Below, in pieces: positions 45,356 through 54,722 of a stretch of DNA of 64,000 nt. Position 1 is the first letter of the stretch, and every line of letters begins with the position of its first letter. This DNA is from Fibrobacterota bacterium (GTDB lineage Bacteria; Fibrobacterota; Chitinivibrionia; Chitinivibrionales; Chitinispirillaceae). The stretch spans positions 62,001-126,000 of the forward strand of contig JAEZKC010000106.1 in NCBI GenBank assembly GCA_023436205.1, written 5' to 3'. The translations under genes and the position numbers were made by a program. The notes beneath the pieces were generated by a model. It was not told the DNA's origin and ran no database searches. It saw nothing but the letters and a program-made list of their open reading frames with translations.

Positions 45356-47641
45356 TTACCTAAGAATGATTCGATTTTTCAATAGCCGCTGATTTCCACT
45401 CTCAATTTCCAGATAATAAACTCCATGAGCCAATTCAGATTCTAAATTCATCTTAATCAAATGAAAACCTGATGAAAGTGTTCCTATGCTTCGCTTTTGA
45501 ACAGTCCTACCCTTTATATCAAAAAGCTGTAAAGAGATTTTCCTTTCCCTGCTCAGCTTTAAGTTTATTTCTACTTTTCTGCTTCTTGAAGAGCAAGTGA
45601 CCTTATCCACATTTTTGATACATCCACTGGCAGAAACGGAATGGGTAAGCCCTGTATGAACGATAACAGCAGATGTAAAGGGAGCCAGTTCCATGCTGCC
45701 TTTTATTGTATCTCCATCAAGTGTGATATAAACTCCATTGTCTCCAACAGTAATGGCTTTCGACTGGGTATCGTAATTAATTAGCAGTTTAGATTGTCCC
45801 CGAGATGAATTATCACCTGCTATCTTGACCAAATCAGTTCTCGAATCGTCATCCGCCCAGGAGTATGTCGCCCTCCAGTTGACCATGTCAAGCCAATTTG
45901 TACTCCATTTTTTATTACATGTCCCCCAGGCCTGGATTATTGTGTCACGGTAAGGATTACAGTAGTAATTTCCACTTAACGTACCATAATTGTATTCGGG
46001 TCTGAACAGTATTGCCGGCTGATTCCGGGATGCTCCGAAAAATACATTGGATTCAATCAAATTATTTTGAGGGAGATTCTCTGTCCTTCCCGTAGCAGCA
46101 TTTGTTTCTTCTCCGGAAAGCTCCATTCCCGCTCTTCCGTTGTTGTACATCACATTTCCTCGTACCCGGCAACTGAAATTGTTTGTTAAAAACAGACCAA
46201 AGCCCCCACTACCCGAAACAGTATTGTTTTCAATAACGCTTTCCTTAAAATCTCCTAAAAATTCAGGCCATATTCCATGAGCCAACACGGCCCAGGGACC
46301 TGAAGACTCCATACCACCCTTCGTATTCTGAATGATATTATTCCTGATCGTACTCCTGCTGCAATTGGTATAGATAGCGCCACCATCATTAAGAGTAGAC
46401 ATGGCATTTCTTATGATATTGTATTCCACAAAGTTTCCCTCATACCAGGATGATTGCCGCATAACCGGATCCGTCAATCAAATTATGCTGAATCTTTATT
46501 CCGGAACCATTTGAAATGATAATAGCAGCAGCATGCCATGAACCGCTTCCTCCGTATCCGTCAACAGTTCCCGAATTTAGCAGCGTATCTCTTTCGATAA
46601 CGGTAACAGCCGCAGATGCAGGGTTCTGGTTCCAACTAATGGCCACATCAAAGTTATTCTTGAAAGTGCATCCCCGAATGACAGAACCCGCAGCTCCCCA
46701 ATTGCCCTTAAGCGCAGTTCCCCCCTGATCACTTCCGATCCCCTCAAAAACACAGTTCTCCACCGTGGAGGCATTCCCTATCTTCAAACCGCAATCCTTC
46801 TGATAGGAAAATTTTGTGTTCCTCACAGAACCGGAAATGCCCACACCCAACATTCTCGCAGACATCTCCACCACTAGATCATTAGGATTCGCATTTTCCG
46901 GAGCCCAAAGGTAAATCGTTCCCGCCGTGGAATCGTAGAAAAATTCCCCCGGTGAATCCAGCTCCTGAAGCTTATTGTCCAGATAAAATCCCCAGCCATC
47001 CATGTTTCCGGGCATGATATGAATCAAACTCTTCTGATCGAGGGTAATCTGGCCGGATGAACTGTATGAAGTTACTGTTCTTGTCTCAAACCACCATGAA
47101 TGTCTGTGCCAGCGAATGTTGGCACCATTCCAGTAACTATTTGTATTCCGAGGATGATTTAAAAGTGATTCAGTGGTGATAACAGTGTTAGTTCCATCAC
47201 TGTTTTCAGTCCATGATTTTGTACGCAGCCACCCGTTGTTTGGATAACGGGCAATCTTCACAAGAGATCCATTGACAAACAGATATCCTGATGATCCCCT
47301 GTATGATGCTTTGTAAATACTTCCTGAATGCAGCTGCCAGCCGGTAATCTGATTGCTTCCACTCACAACCGGAATTGGTTTACCCGCATCTCCATAAGCA
47401 TCAATTGTTAGATTGGAAACCTTGAAATCAGCGGAGTCCCGAAAAATATCTCCCCGGCGAAGGAAAATCTTATCACCCGATACTGCTTTTTTTGTCACAT
47501 GCGACAGGGTTTTAAATGCCGCTGCTTCAGTTGTGCCCGAAAGAGAGTCATCACCCGCATTTGAGACATAATAGGTGGTAGCAGGTAAGAATTTACAGAT
47601 ACAGAAAACCATAATTGTACTTATTATTTTTTTTTTACCAT
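45356..47641 (-). pseudogene. secreted parallel beta-helix protein, frame disrupted twice
   Basis: One gene spread over two frames: the 5' part ends at a TGA near 46440, and the 3' part (open from 46477 to 45356) continues the same fold one frame over. The join falls in a beta-helix turn (GSGYAAI, then YEGNFVEYNIIRN). A second disruption is at the start: ATG 47641 follows GGGGGG and would open a normal signal peptide (MVKKKIISTIMVF), but a run of ten A right after it (47627-47636) places a stop in frame; eleven A would restore it. Family: right-handed beta-helix/pectate-lyase-like, with right-handed repeats rich in Asn (NNIIQNT, ENNTVSGSGGFGLF), and a Por/T9SS-like C-terminal module (LFDIKGRTVQ..GVYYLEI). 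Either a pseudogene, an assembly error, or rescued by slippage. Confidence 0.75.
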
Positions 47642-47752
47642 TTTGCCCCCCATACTGATTATTGAAGACTATTATCAATATATCCTCAATGAGCAACATA
47701 ATCAACGGAGGGCTATCAAAACTGTACACTGCTTGTAACCACCTCAATAGCC

Positions 47753-48031
47753 TCAGGCAGTATTCCGACCATGAAGGAGGTTGTTAAACAAGAAACGCGA
47801 GTCTTTAAAGTCCCTGCCTTCTGTTGCTTTGATATATGCGAATGCTATCCCCTGATCAGCCACATTTTCCCAGTCAATTGACTTCTGATGATGGGAGACA
47901 TCTATTCCACGAACAGGATAGTCTTTTAGGTTTGGGGTATTTAACCATACATAACCTTTATACGCTAAAAACGATAGAACCACCAATATCGTCAGTAGAA
48001 CAGTGCCTACCGTAAAAAGTACCTTTTTCAT
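47753..48031 (-). pseudogene. GH25 lysozyme, truncated
   Basis: A 92-codon remnant. A membrane anchor or signal segment (8-27) leads into the GH25 start: RGIDVSHHQKSIDWENVA, then IAFAYIKATEGRDFKD, the first two strands with the catalytic Asp. A whole GH25 domain needs about 180-200 residues; here the reading frame leaves the family after residue 83 and stops. No continuation in any frame lies downstream, so the rest was lost, probably by deletion. Confidence 0.75.
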
Positions 48032-48332
48032 ATACTACCCTTCTTGTGTATACCTGACAGTTAAAAATATGCGCTACACTATTCAGAGTACAAATGATCG
48101 CATGGCACTTCCTTTGCGCACTGGAAATAATAGAGGTAAAACCGAGGAGAGCTTGATGAAGAAAACACAAAAGTGCATACTTTGCCCAAAGCTGTTCCAG
48201 CTCTCAAGCTCCATCGGGCAACTCTCAAGTGGGGATACCTCCTTCCTTTCGGGGCAGAACGGGTTTTTCCTAGCCCGTTCTGTTTTCAAGATGAGCCGCG
48301 GACCGTTTCAGTGCCCGCACTAAGGAGAGGAC
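48032..48332. other. intergenic region upstream of exported methyltransferase
   Basis: A 301-base stretch between divergent genes. It contains the hairpin at 48257-48286 and no credible ORF. A 106-codon plus-strand frame here (to 48323) and another overlapping one show no family and no ribosome binding site. Confidence 0.4.
48257..48286 (+). terminator. hairpin in leader of methyltransferase gene
   Basis: A 7-bp stem GAACGGG / CCCGTTC with a T-rich 10-base loop, then TGTTTT, 46 bases before the ATG at 48333. It has terminator form and could stop a short upstream transcript or act as an attenuator. Confidence 0.5.
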
Positions 48333-49178
48333 ATGAAAACATACACTGTCATGATGACTATGGTTTTCCTTTCACTAACGGTCAGCGGGCAAAGTTCCGG
48401 CGGCTACGATATTCCCTTCGTCCCTACCCCTATGGATGTTGTCAATATCATGCTCGATATGGCCCAGGTAAAAGAGGGCGATCTGCTTTTTGATCTAGGT
48501 TGCGGTGACGGGCGAATCGCCATAGCGGCATCATCTCGAGGGGCACATGGCATCGGAATCGACACCGATGCCCAGCGGGTGACCGAATGCATGACCAATG
48601 CCCGAATGGCCGGTGCTGCCAACAAGGTGACCTTTTTTCAGTCCGATCTCTTCCAGGTCCCTCTGACTCAGGCCAGCGTTATTGCCATTTACCTCACTCC
48701 CGATGCCAACCTCAGGCTGCGCCCCAAGCTGCTTTCAGAACTTCACCCGGGATCAAGGGTGGTATCCCACGATTTCAACATGGGTAACTGGGAGGCCGAT
48801 TCCATTGTCCGCACCAGTAACAGTACCGTTTATTTGTGGGTAGTTCCCGCTAACTTTTCCGGCACCTGGAACTGGTTTCACGTAAACGAAGCAGGTCGTA
48901 ATTTTAAATTAAATGTATCTCAGCACTTCCAAAAGCTGTCAGGAAAAATAAGCTCAAATGCCGGAATCCCGACCATAAAATATCTGCAGATCCGTGGAGA
49001 TCAGATTCGCGTTATTCTTCAGGAGGAGAAAGGAAAGGAGATACGGCTTTCCGGAGTAATAGAAGGTAATCGTATAGATGGCACCATAACTCTGCCGGGC
49101 GGTTCCCGGCTAAAATGGCAGGCTCTGCGGGAGGAGTCGACCATGCAGCCGCTCTTTTTCCCGCAGAATGGGATTTAA
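48333..49178 (+). CDS. signal-peptide-bearing class I methyltransferase-like protein
   Basis: A 281-residue protein, AAGGAGAGG before the ATG. Residues 1-19 look like a cleavable signal peptide (VFLSLTVSGQ). Residues 25-175 form a Rossmann methyltransferase fold: LLFDLGCGDGRIAIAAS (motif I, SAM-binding), GIGIDTDAQRV (motif II), FFQSDLFQVP and VIAIYLTPDANLRLRPKLL, resembling the DOT1-like methyltransferase branch. The C-terminal 100 residues are beta-rich (NFSGTWNWFHVN, KLSGKISS..KLKWQALRE). SAM is normally absent from the periplasm, so an exported enzyme is puzzling; related secreted forms are known but not understood. Confidence 0.75.
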   Translation: MKTYTVMMTMVFLSLTVSGQSSGGYDIPFVPTPMDVVNIMLDMAQVKEGDLLFDLGCGDGRIAIAASSRGAHGIGIDTDAQRVTECMTNARMAGAANKVTFFQSDLFQVPLTQASVIAIYLTPDANLRLRPKLLSELHPGSRVVSHDFNMGNWEADSIVRTSNSTVYLWVVPANFSGTWNWFHVNEAGRNFKLNVSQHFQKLSGKISSNAGIPTIKYLQIRGDQIRVILQEEKGKEIRLSGVIEGNRIDGTITLPGGSRLKWQALREESTMQPLFFPQNGI

Positions 49179-49197
49179 TATTGCCTAATTGTACGAT

Positions 49198-50703
49198 TTA
49201 ATAATAGTAAGAGCCAAGTAAAACAGGAGTAATTGTACTTACTCCTGTTTGGAGAACAACTTCGTCTGTTGTTGTCCAAACTACGGTTCCGGCCGCTGGA
49301 ACAACTACCCCATACTGCACGAAATCGCTCAAAACACTTCCATCCCCAGTCACATTCATCCCACCTCCACCAGAATTCAGATTAATTTTGGCAGTTTTGC
49401 TGTGAATAGAACCTCTCAGCTTAATTCCTTCGAAATTTCCATTGTTGTTTGTTCCATCATTGTGAATATAACCGCGGAAATCCCCTCCGAAATTTTGAAG
49501 ACATCCATTACTTCCTCTAACATAAAACATTGAGTTTGAAGTGCTCGTGCCATTATACTTACCTGTACCATCTCTGGTTACTGCTGCTTCTACAATGAAA
49601 AGAATTTTACCATTAAAAGCATTAGCTGCAGTTGCTGCCACTTGGGCAGACTGGGTGATGCGAATTACCAAGAGTCCTTCTGTTCCACCAGTAAGCAACC
49701 CAGCAGCTTTTCTTGAATTATAAAGTCTATTCAAACTGTCTGTGTTAATTTTATTATTCCATCCAGTAATATTTGAAAGTGTGTCTATACGGTCAGCAGG
49801 TATACTGGTAAGAGTGGCCGTTGGGACATTGTCAGTTGTAGGTATTCCCATTTTATTAGCCAATTGATCATATGTTAACGAAGCATTAGTAATTGTCGCA
49901 GCGGAGTTTACCGTTCCATTATTGGGAGAAAAATTTGTCTTCCTAAAAATTGAATCGGTAACATTTGTCGTACCATCATGACTGGTATTAGCAAGAAAAC
50001 CTGCCTTGCCGGTGATAGTTCGTGTTCCAGAATTAAGTCCTATATTACCCTCAAATAAAGCATTTTTTGCAGAAATATTAGCCATCATGTTATCAAAACC
50101 GGATGCCCGAACAATAAGATTGCCATCCACACTGACTTTATTATTGAAATTCCCTTGCCCTCTCAAAAAGAAGTCTCCAGTATTTACTCGCAAAGAATCG
50201 TTAACATTTGTAAAACCGGAATTGGCATAAATTGCTGGACTGTTTACAGAGCCGGGAACTGTAAGTCTCTGAATCCCCGCTAAACGATACACAGCCCTAG
50301 TCTTTTTTGGCTCACTACCACTTCCATATCCGTTACCCTCAATCGAAGCAATAAAAGTGGTATTATCAAAATTTAGAATTTTTGTATTAATTTTCTGATT
50401 ATTGCTGTTCGGTAACGATTCCTTACTGCCTGCTCCACCAATAAGCCATTGTGGGTTCGTTCTGGCAGCATTTATTGCAGTAAGAGCGCTGGATGACCTT
50501 AACCTGAGATACTGTTCCGTTGCCACAAGTGAACTGGTGACAGTACTCCCCAATGTCTGAACGGTGGAATAACCACTCGAAGTTGCCGATTGTGTTTTAG
50601 TATTGGCAACCATAAAAGTGCCCACGATCCCCACAAACACCAGAGCTGCAAGCACTCCTACCATAGCGGAGCCTTCTTTTTTTGAAACCATCTGTCTTTT
50701 CAT
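49198..50703 (-). CDS. PilX/GspK-like minor pilin or pilus-associated protein
   Basis: About 501 residues from ATG 50703 (GAGAGG upstream). The N-terminus KKEGSAMVGVLAALVFVGI is a prepilin-like hydrophobic helix, but lacks Glu at position +5 after the Gly, as in PilX/GspK-type tip pilins. The remainder is beta-rich, Ser/Thr/Asn-rich and repetitive, typical of a large surface domain. It is the last gene of a four-gene minor-pilin operon. Export via the type IV pilus machinery is inferred. Confidence 0.7.
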   Translation of the reverse strand: MKRQMVSKKEGSAMVGVLAALVFVGIVGTFMVANTKTQSATSSGYSTVQTLGSTVTSSLVATEQYLRLRSSSALTAINAARTNPQWLIGGAGSKESLPNSNNQKINTKILNFDNTTFIASIEGNGYGSGSEPKKTRAVYRLAGIQRLTVPGSVNSPAIYANSGFTNVNDSLRVNTGDFFLRGQGNFNNKVSVDGNLIVRASGFDNMMANISAKNALFEGNIGLNSGTRTITGKAGFLANTSHDGTTNVTDSIFRKTNFSPNNGTVNSAATITNASLTYDQLANKMGIPTTDNVPTATLTSIPADRIDTLSNITGWNNKINTDSLNRLYNSRKAAGLLTGGTEGLLVIRITQSAQVAATAANAFNGKILFIVEAAVTRDGTGKYNGTSTSNSMFYVRGSNGCLQNFGGDFRGYIHNDGTNNNGNFEGIKLRGSIHSKTAKINLNSGGGGMNVTGDGSVLSDFVQYGVVVPAAGTVVWTTTDEVVLQTGVSTITPVLLGSYYY

Positions 50704-50716
50704 GGCAGTACCTCTC

Positions 50717-51403
50717 TCAAAAGAACAGTCCATTGTTGGGAACCGGCACCAGGAGCTGATATAACTCCCTCAAGGATTTGTCAGTATAACTCAAGGTTAC
50801 ATCACTGGTCAGATTGAATGTTTCAGTACCTGTCACAGAGAGTTGCTTTTCATCCCTGAGTAAAAGCATAACTCTAATATTTTTCATACTTCTTTTCTGA
50901 GCAGCTGTGGGACTTTCGATCCAGTTAAAGGTACTGTCTGCAAAAGTGATTTGTAATGCCTCCACCCCGAACACGACCTTCTGGTTGGATCCATCAGAGT
51001 AATTCTGCCTCCATAGAACTTTATCCGCATCTACATAAAACCGAACCGAATCTACACCTGTCCAGTTACCACTCGCGTCAAGAACACCTTTTTTAATGGT
51101 CAATTCATCGTTTGGAACACCATCAACATGAAGAAAAGATGATCGATCTGTTGCAGGATAAAATGCGGCACTGTCAACTACATAAGTTCCTGCACTTGGT
51201 TTAGCCTTGTATCCGGTGTTTTTCAAATCTTCAAAGATGATGTTCATAACATCTCTTCCCACTGTTCTTAAAGTAGAAGAACTGTTATCCCGTGCCATTT
51301 CCATAGAAGACTTGTGAACCAGCATTATTACAGGTGCAAGCAGAAACGAGGCAAGAACAATGTATACTATAAGCTCAAGCAGTGTCATTCCCTTTTTATT
51401 CAT
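50717..51403 (-). CDS. prepilin-type minor pilin (PilW-like)
   Basis: A 228-residue protein with a class III leader: MNKKG followed by MTLLELIVYIVLASFLL, Glu at +5. The prepilin peptidase would cleave after Gly5. The middle region contains beta-strands and LLLRDEKQLSVTGTETF. It overlaps the upstream pilV-like start by 4 bases (ATGA) and ends 14 bases from the PilX-like start. Confidence 0.82.
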   Translation of the reverse strand: MNKKGMTLLELIVYIVLASFLLAPVIMLVHKSSMEMARDNSSSTLRTVGRDVMNIIFEDLKNTGYKAKPSAGTYVVDSAAFYPATDRSSFLHVDGVPNDELTIKKGVLDASGNWTGVDSVRFYVDADKVLWRQNYSDGSNQKVVFGVEALQITFADSTFNWIESPTAAQKRSMKNIRVMLLLRDEKQLSVTGTETFNLTSDVTLSYTDKSLRELYQLLVPVPNNGLFF

Positions 51404-51771
51404 CTGACAACTCCTGCAAGTTTTACCTCGTGATCCTTGCCGTTTTTACTCCATCGAACGTATACCACTGCTGTTTTCAAATAATCGACACTATTATCAA
51501 CTGTGTAATTCCCCGCATATTGCACACTGCTTCTGGTTACTGAGGGAAGAGTGTCACCACTGATTATTGGATTAATTTTAGAATAATTCTGCAGAGAATC
51601 CAAAACAGTTGAAGCAATCATCTGCGCCTCATCCACTTCCCTAATCACCTTGCGATGACCTGCAACTTTGGGAAACACCGCCACCAGACTGAACAGAGCC
51701 AGACTGATCAACAGTAAACTCACCATAATCTCCACAATGGAGAATCCGCCTTTTTTTACATTAATTTCCAT
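51400..51771 (-). CDS. prepilin-type minor pilin (PilV-like)
   Basis: A 123-residue protein from ATG 51771 (GGAACGGA upstream). Leader MEINVKKGG with cleavage before FSIVEIMVSLLLISLALF; Glu +5 is present. The small globular domain (QMIASTVLDSLQ..VQYAGNYTV) fits PilV/GspI-type minor pilins. It overlaps its upstream neighbour by 16 bases. Confidence 0.8.
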   Translation of the reverse strand: MEINVKKGGFSIVEIMVSLLLISLALFSLVAVFPKVAGHRKVIREVDEAQMIASTVLDSLQNYSKINPIISGDTLPSVTRSSVQYAGNYTVDNSVDYLKTAVVYVRWSKNGKDHEVKLAGVVR

Positions 51772-52325
51772 ACAGATCCGTTCCAATAGTAAATCTGAAG
51801 ATTGATGACATTGTTGCCCTTCTGAATACAAAAACCCTTATTGCTCCCTTTTGAACCCAAGTATATTCTTCCGGTAGTAAATGCATTTATGTTGCTGGGT
51901 GTAATAGTCAATCCACTGGTTTTCCATGCGTCGGGTGCGGTACAGGACTCGGAAATGCCGGAAGGAACTGTATTGCGAAAAATGACATTGTTACTAAAAC
52001 TCTGAGTTCTAAACAGTACTGGCGATCCGCTTGATGGAACCTGATAAATACTGTAGGATTTGGCGCTGCTGTCGAAATCAACCCTGAAGGTGCTGTTATC
52101 CTTCAAAGCAGAAGCTTTTAATGACGAAAGCTCCTTGTGAAGATTAAATGCTTCACGCCGCAGGTCTTGATACTGCATGAATGAAGTCCAGTTATAAACA
52201 ATGATTGCTGCCAGAATTAAAAATATGGCGACAGTGACCATAAGTTCTATAATAGTATAGCCGGCTGAGCACCTACTAATCAATGGGTGCAGCTTGAAAC
52301 CGGTGGTACCTCGGTTCCGTTTCAT
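51756..52325 (-). CDS. prepilin-type minor pilin (FimT/GspH-like)
   Basis: A 189-residue protein from ATG 52325 (GGAA 7 bases upstream). The leader is longer than usual, ending SAG, followed by YTIIELMVTVAIFLILAAII with Glu +5. The C-terminal half shows the beta-sheet of FimT/GspH (FRVDFDSSAKSYSIYQV). First gene of the minor-pilin operon; these proteins prime pilus assembly at the inner membrane. Confidence 0.82.
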   Translation of the reverse strand: MKRNRGTTGFKLHPLISRCSAGYTIIELMVTVAIFLILAAIIVYNWTSFMQYQDLRREAFNLHKELSSLKASALKDNSTFRVDFDSSAKSYSIYQVPSSGSPVLFRTQSFSNNVIFRNTVPSGISESCTAPDAWKTSGLTITPSNINAFTTGRIYLGSKGSNKGFCIQKGNNVINLQIYYWNGSVWKLM

Positions 52326-52592
52326 GCAACTATTCCAGTTCGGAGTGTTTAGAGATCTCTTTCCTATATGATAACAAATTACATCAGAGTAATTCAATAT
52401 AATAATGAATGGATGGAGGCATGAAATGAACCAACGTATAAACCTTACAAGAGCTAAACTTTCCGATTTTCTTTAAAAATCAATAGTTTGGGATTTCTGC
52501 ACCAAAGCTGGATTCCTAATCATTTTTAAGGTACTCATGATATATTTTTCTCTTACGAGTTTTATTTTTTTCGCTTCTCCGGACAGTTCACC

Positions 52593-53678
52593 ATGTTTAA
52601 ACAGAGACATCTGATCTGGCTTCTTCTGATAGCAGGATTCTTTTACGTCCTCACTATAGGCAAATCTCTACTGATCCCGCTAGTGCTGGCCGTGTTTATC
52701 TGGTATCTAATCAACGTGTTAACCGATTTCCTCGCCAAGATACCTTTGGGGCTAAGGCATAGTATTCCACGCCCTCTGGCTTTTACTGCCGCTCTGACAG
52801 TGATCGCAGGGTCCATCTACTTTATTGCCAATATCATTACAACCAATATTGCAGAAGTGGCAGCTGCCGCACCAGCCTACCAGTACAACCTCGAGCAGCT
52901 TAGTCGCCGCATTTTCGCCATGATCCCTTTCAATGAACCACTATCAGTGCGCAAAATCATGAACAACCTGGATTTTGCCTACGTTGCACGAATCTTTGCT
53001 CGTGAAGTGACAAGCTTTTTCAGCAAGGGAGCAATTGTTCTGATCTATCTTCTGTTTCTCTTTCTCGAACAGAGAAGCTTCGGCAACAAATTTCTCGAGC
53101 TAATCCGCGACCAAAATCGTCAACTTGAAATAAAACACCTCATCAGACATATTGATTCAGATATACGCTCTTACATAGGTATAAAAACCGTTTCCAGCCT
53201 GGTAACAGCACTGCTAAGTTATCTGATTTTCAGAAGTGTGGGACTGAACTTCGCCAGTTTCTGGGCCTTTTTGGTATTTCTGTTCAATTATATCCCCACC
53301 ATTGGATCAATCATCGCCACCATACTACCCTCACTGCTGGCTCTGGTACAGTTTGAGAGTTTCGGCCCCTTTCTGGTCGTTAGCATCGGCGTAACATCCG
53401 TACAGCAGTTAATCGGAAATTTTCTTGAGCCTCGCTTCCTTGGAGACCGGCTCAATCTTAGCCCCCTGGTGATACTGACCTCTCTTGCTCTCTGGGGCAA
53501 AATCTGGGGAATACCGGGAATGCTTCTCTGTGTCCCCATCACTGCCATTGCGATGATCATCTTCTCCCACTTTCCCCAAACCCGTGCCATCGCTGTTGCC
53601 CTCTCCCGCAACGGTAAGATCCGTGCCGAACTGGAAGAAGTAAAAAACCCAGTTGAAACCCAAATAGAAGAAAACTGA
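52593..53678 (+). CDS. AI-2E family transporter
   Basis: A 361-residue inner-membrane protein with eight predicted helices (first at about 8-40, last cluster at 205-325). FFLFNYIPTIGSIIA-type segment (VFLFNYIPTIGSIIATILPSL) and the GNFLEPRFLGDRLNLSPL loop are diagnostic of PF01594. Members range from autoinducer-2 exporters to Na+/H+ antiporters, so the substrate is undetermined. No clear ribosome binding site. Followed by a gap of 172 bases. Confidence 0.9.
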   Translation: MFKQRHLIWLLLIAGFFYVLTIGKSLLIPLVLAVFIWYLINVLTDFLAKIPLGLRHSIPRPLAFTAALTVIAGSIYFIANIITTNIAEVAAAAPAYQYNLEQLSRRIFAMIPFNEPLSVRKIMNNLDFAYVARIFAREVTSFFSKGAIVLIYLLFLFLEQRSFGNKFLELIRDQNRQLEIKHLIRHIDSDIRSYIGIKTVSSLVTALLSYLIFRSVGLNFASFWAFLVFLFNYIPTIGSIIATILPSLLALVQFESFGPFLVVSIGVTSVQQLIGNFLEPRFLGDRLNLSPLVILTSLALWGKIWGIPGMLLCVPITAIAMIIFSHFPQTRAIAVALSRNGKIRAELEEVKNPVETQIEEN

Positions 53679-53850
53679 TCTTCAGCTTCCCCTGCCAGCC
53701 ATCTCCTTTTATCGATACTTAACGAAAAGTGTAAAGCTTTATTTGCCACAATCCGATTACATTTAATGTGATTGCTTTTCTCCATCCCAACCTTGTCAAA
53801 GAAGATAACTTGTATTAGTCAAACCATCCGCAACACAACAGGAGGTCAAT

Positions 53851-54693
53851 ATGATTCTGCAAGGGCTCGTTAACAAAATTCTTGATGTTACACCCCGTAA
53901 GCATTGGAACCTTCTGAGTAATATCCTATCCCGGTTTTCCCTTCCTACTCTAAAATCCCCCATTGAATTCAAGTATCAGGGATTCAGCTTGAAAGAATAT
54001 CATGGTGATTCTTTTACAGGTGAAGCTTTTGATAAATTCATTGCATTCACCTATCCATCTGATATGCACAATCGTGAAATGGAAATTGAACTCGATCGTC
54101 AATACTGGCCATCGACTTCCACATTCCTCGTTTTAGATCAGTCCGGTTCCGTCGCTGGCTGCATACAGTTTGTACAGAAAACAGAAACGTGTAAACTGCC
54201 CCTGGAGTTCAGCCATTCATGTTCAGAAAGTACACAGTTCTCCATCCAAACTGAAAACTGCAGTGAAATTTACCGTTGCAAAAGAGACTCCTCTCTCAAG
54301 GGTATGCAGGCACTGAATGTGGTAATTATGCTCTTCAAGGCAATAATGGCCAAAGCTATTCAAACAGAAACCGAGCACTCCTACTTAACCTATGATCCAC
54401 AAAACCGGGAACTGCACAATCTGTATACCAGGAAGCTCGACTTTGCGGATCCTGATGTTCGGGTACTTTTTGGAGAAAGCGAAAAACAGTGGGGTTTTCT
54501 TCATAAAGACTGGGCAAAGCATGAAACTTCTTATGCATCAATCAGTAAAACTCATTTCTTTCTGCAGACTTTCGGCAGATCCAATCTAAAGAAGAGAAAT
54601 TTCTGTTTCGTTAAGAAATCCCGTAAAAAGTCTCTTGTTGAAACCAGGAAATCTCTTATCAAGACCTACTCACTTCGATTGGGGAATATTTAA
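53851..54693 (+). CDS. GNAT-like / N-acyl-amino-acid-synthase-like protein
   Basis: A 280-residue cytoplasmic protein, AGGAGG ahead of the ATG. An acyl-transferase fold of the GNAT or autoinducer-synthase type is suggested by FTYPSDMHNREMEIE (head), STFLVLDQSGSVAGCIQFV (strand pair with small-to-large side chains), the EIYRCKRDSSLKG segment, and HSYLTYDPQNRELHNLYT (helix-loop reminiscent of the FeeM/LuxI-like groups). Precise acyl-donor motifs are not visible, so chemistry is uncertain. It sits 29 bases before a methyltransferase gene and may act with it. Confidence 0.5.
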   Translation: MILQGLVNKILDVTPRKHWNLLSNILSRFSLPTLKSPIEFKYQGFSLKEYHGDSFTGEAFDKFIAFTYPSDMHNREMEIELDRQYWPSTSTFLVLDQSGSVAGCIQFVQKTETCKLPLEFSHSCSESTQFSIQTENCSEIYRCKRDSSLKGMQALNVVIMLFKAIMAKAIQTETEHSYLTYDPQNRELHNLYTRKLDFADPDVRVLFGESEKQWGFLHKDWAKHETSYASISKTHFFLQTFGRSNLKKRNFCFVKKSRKKSLVETRKSLIKTYSLRLGNI

Positions 54694-54722
54694 TTTATAA
54701 TGAATCTTGTAAGGGAAATTAA

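Noticed and set aside
48003..48323. 106-codon plus-strand ORF in the methyltransferase leader
   Set aside because: Contains the hairpin at 48257-48286, overlaps the GH25 remnant and shows no motif.
52593..53678. Calling the transporter an autoinducer-2 exporter
   Set aside because: The family includes ion antiporters and others; sequence alone does not choose.
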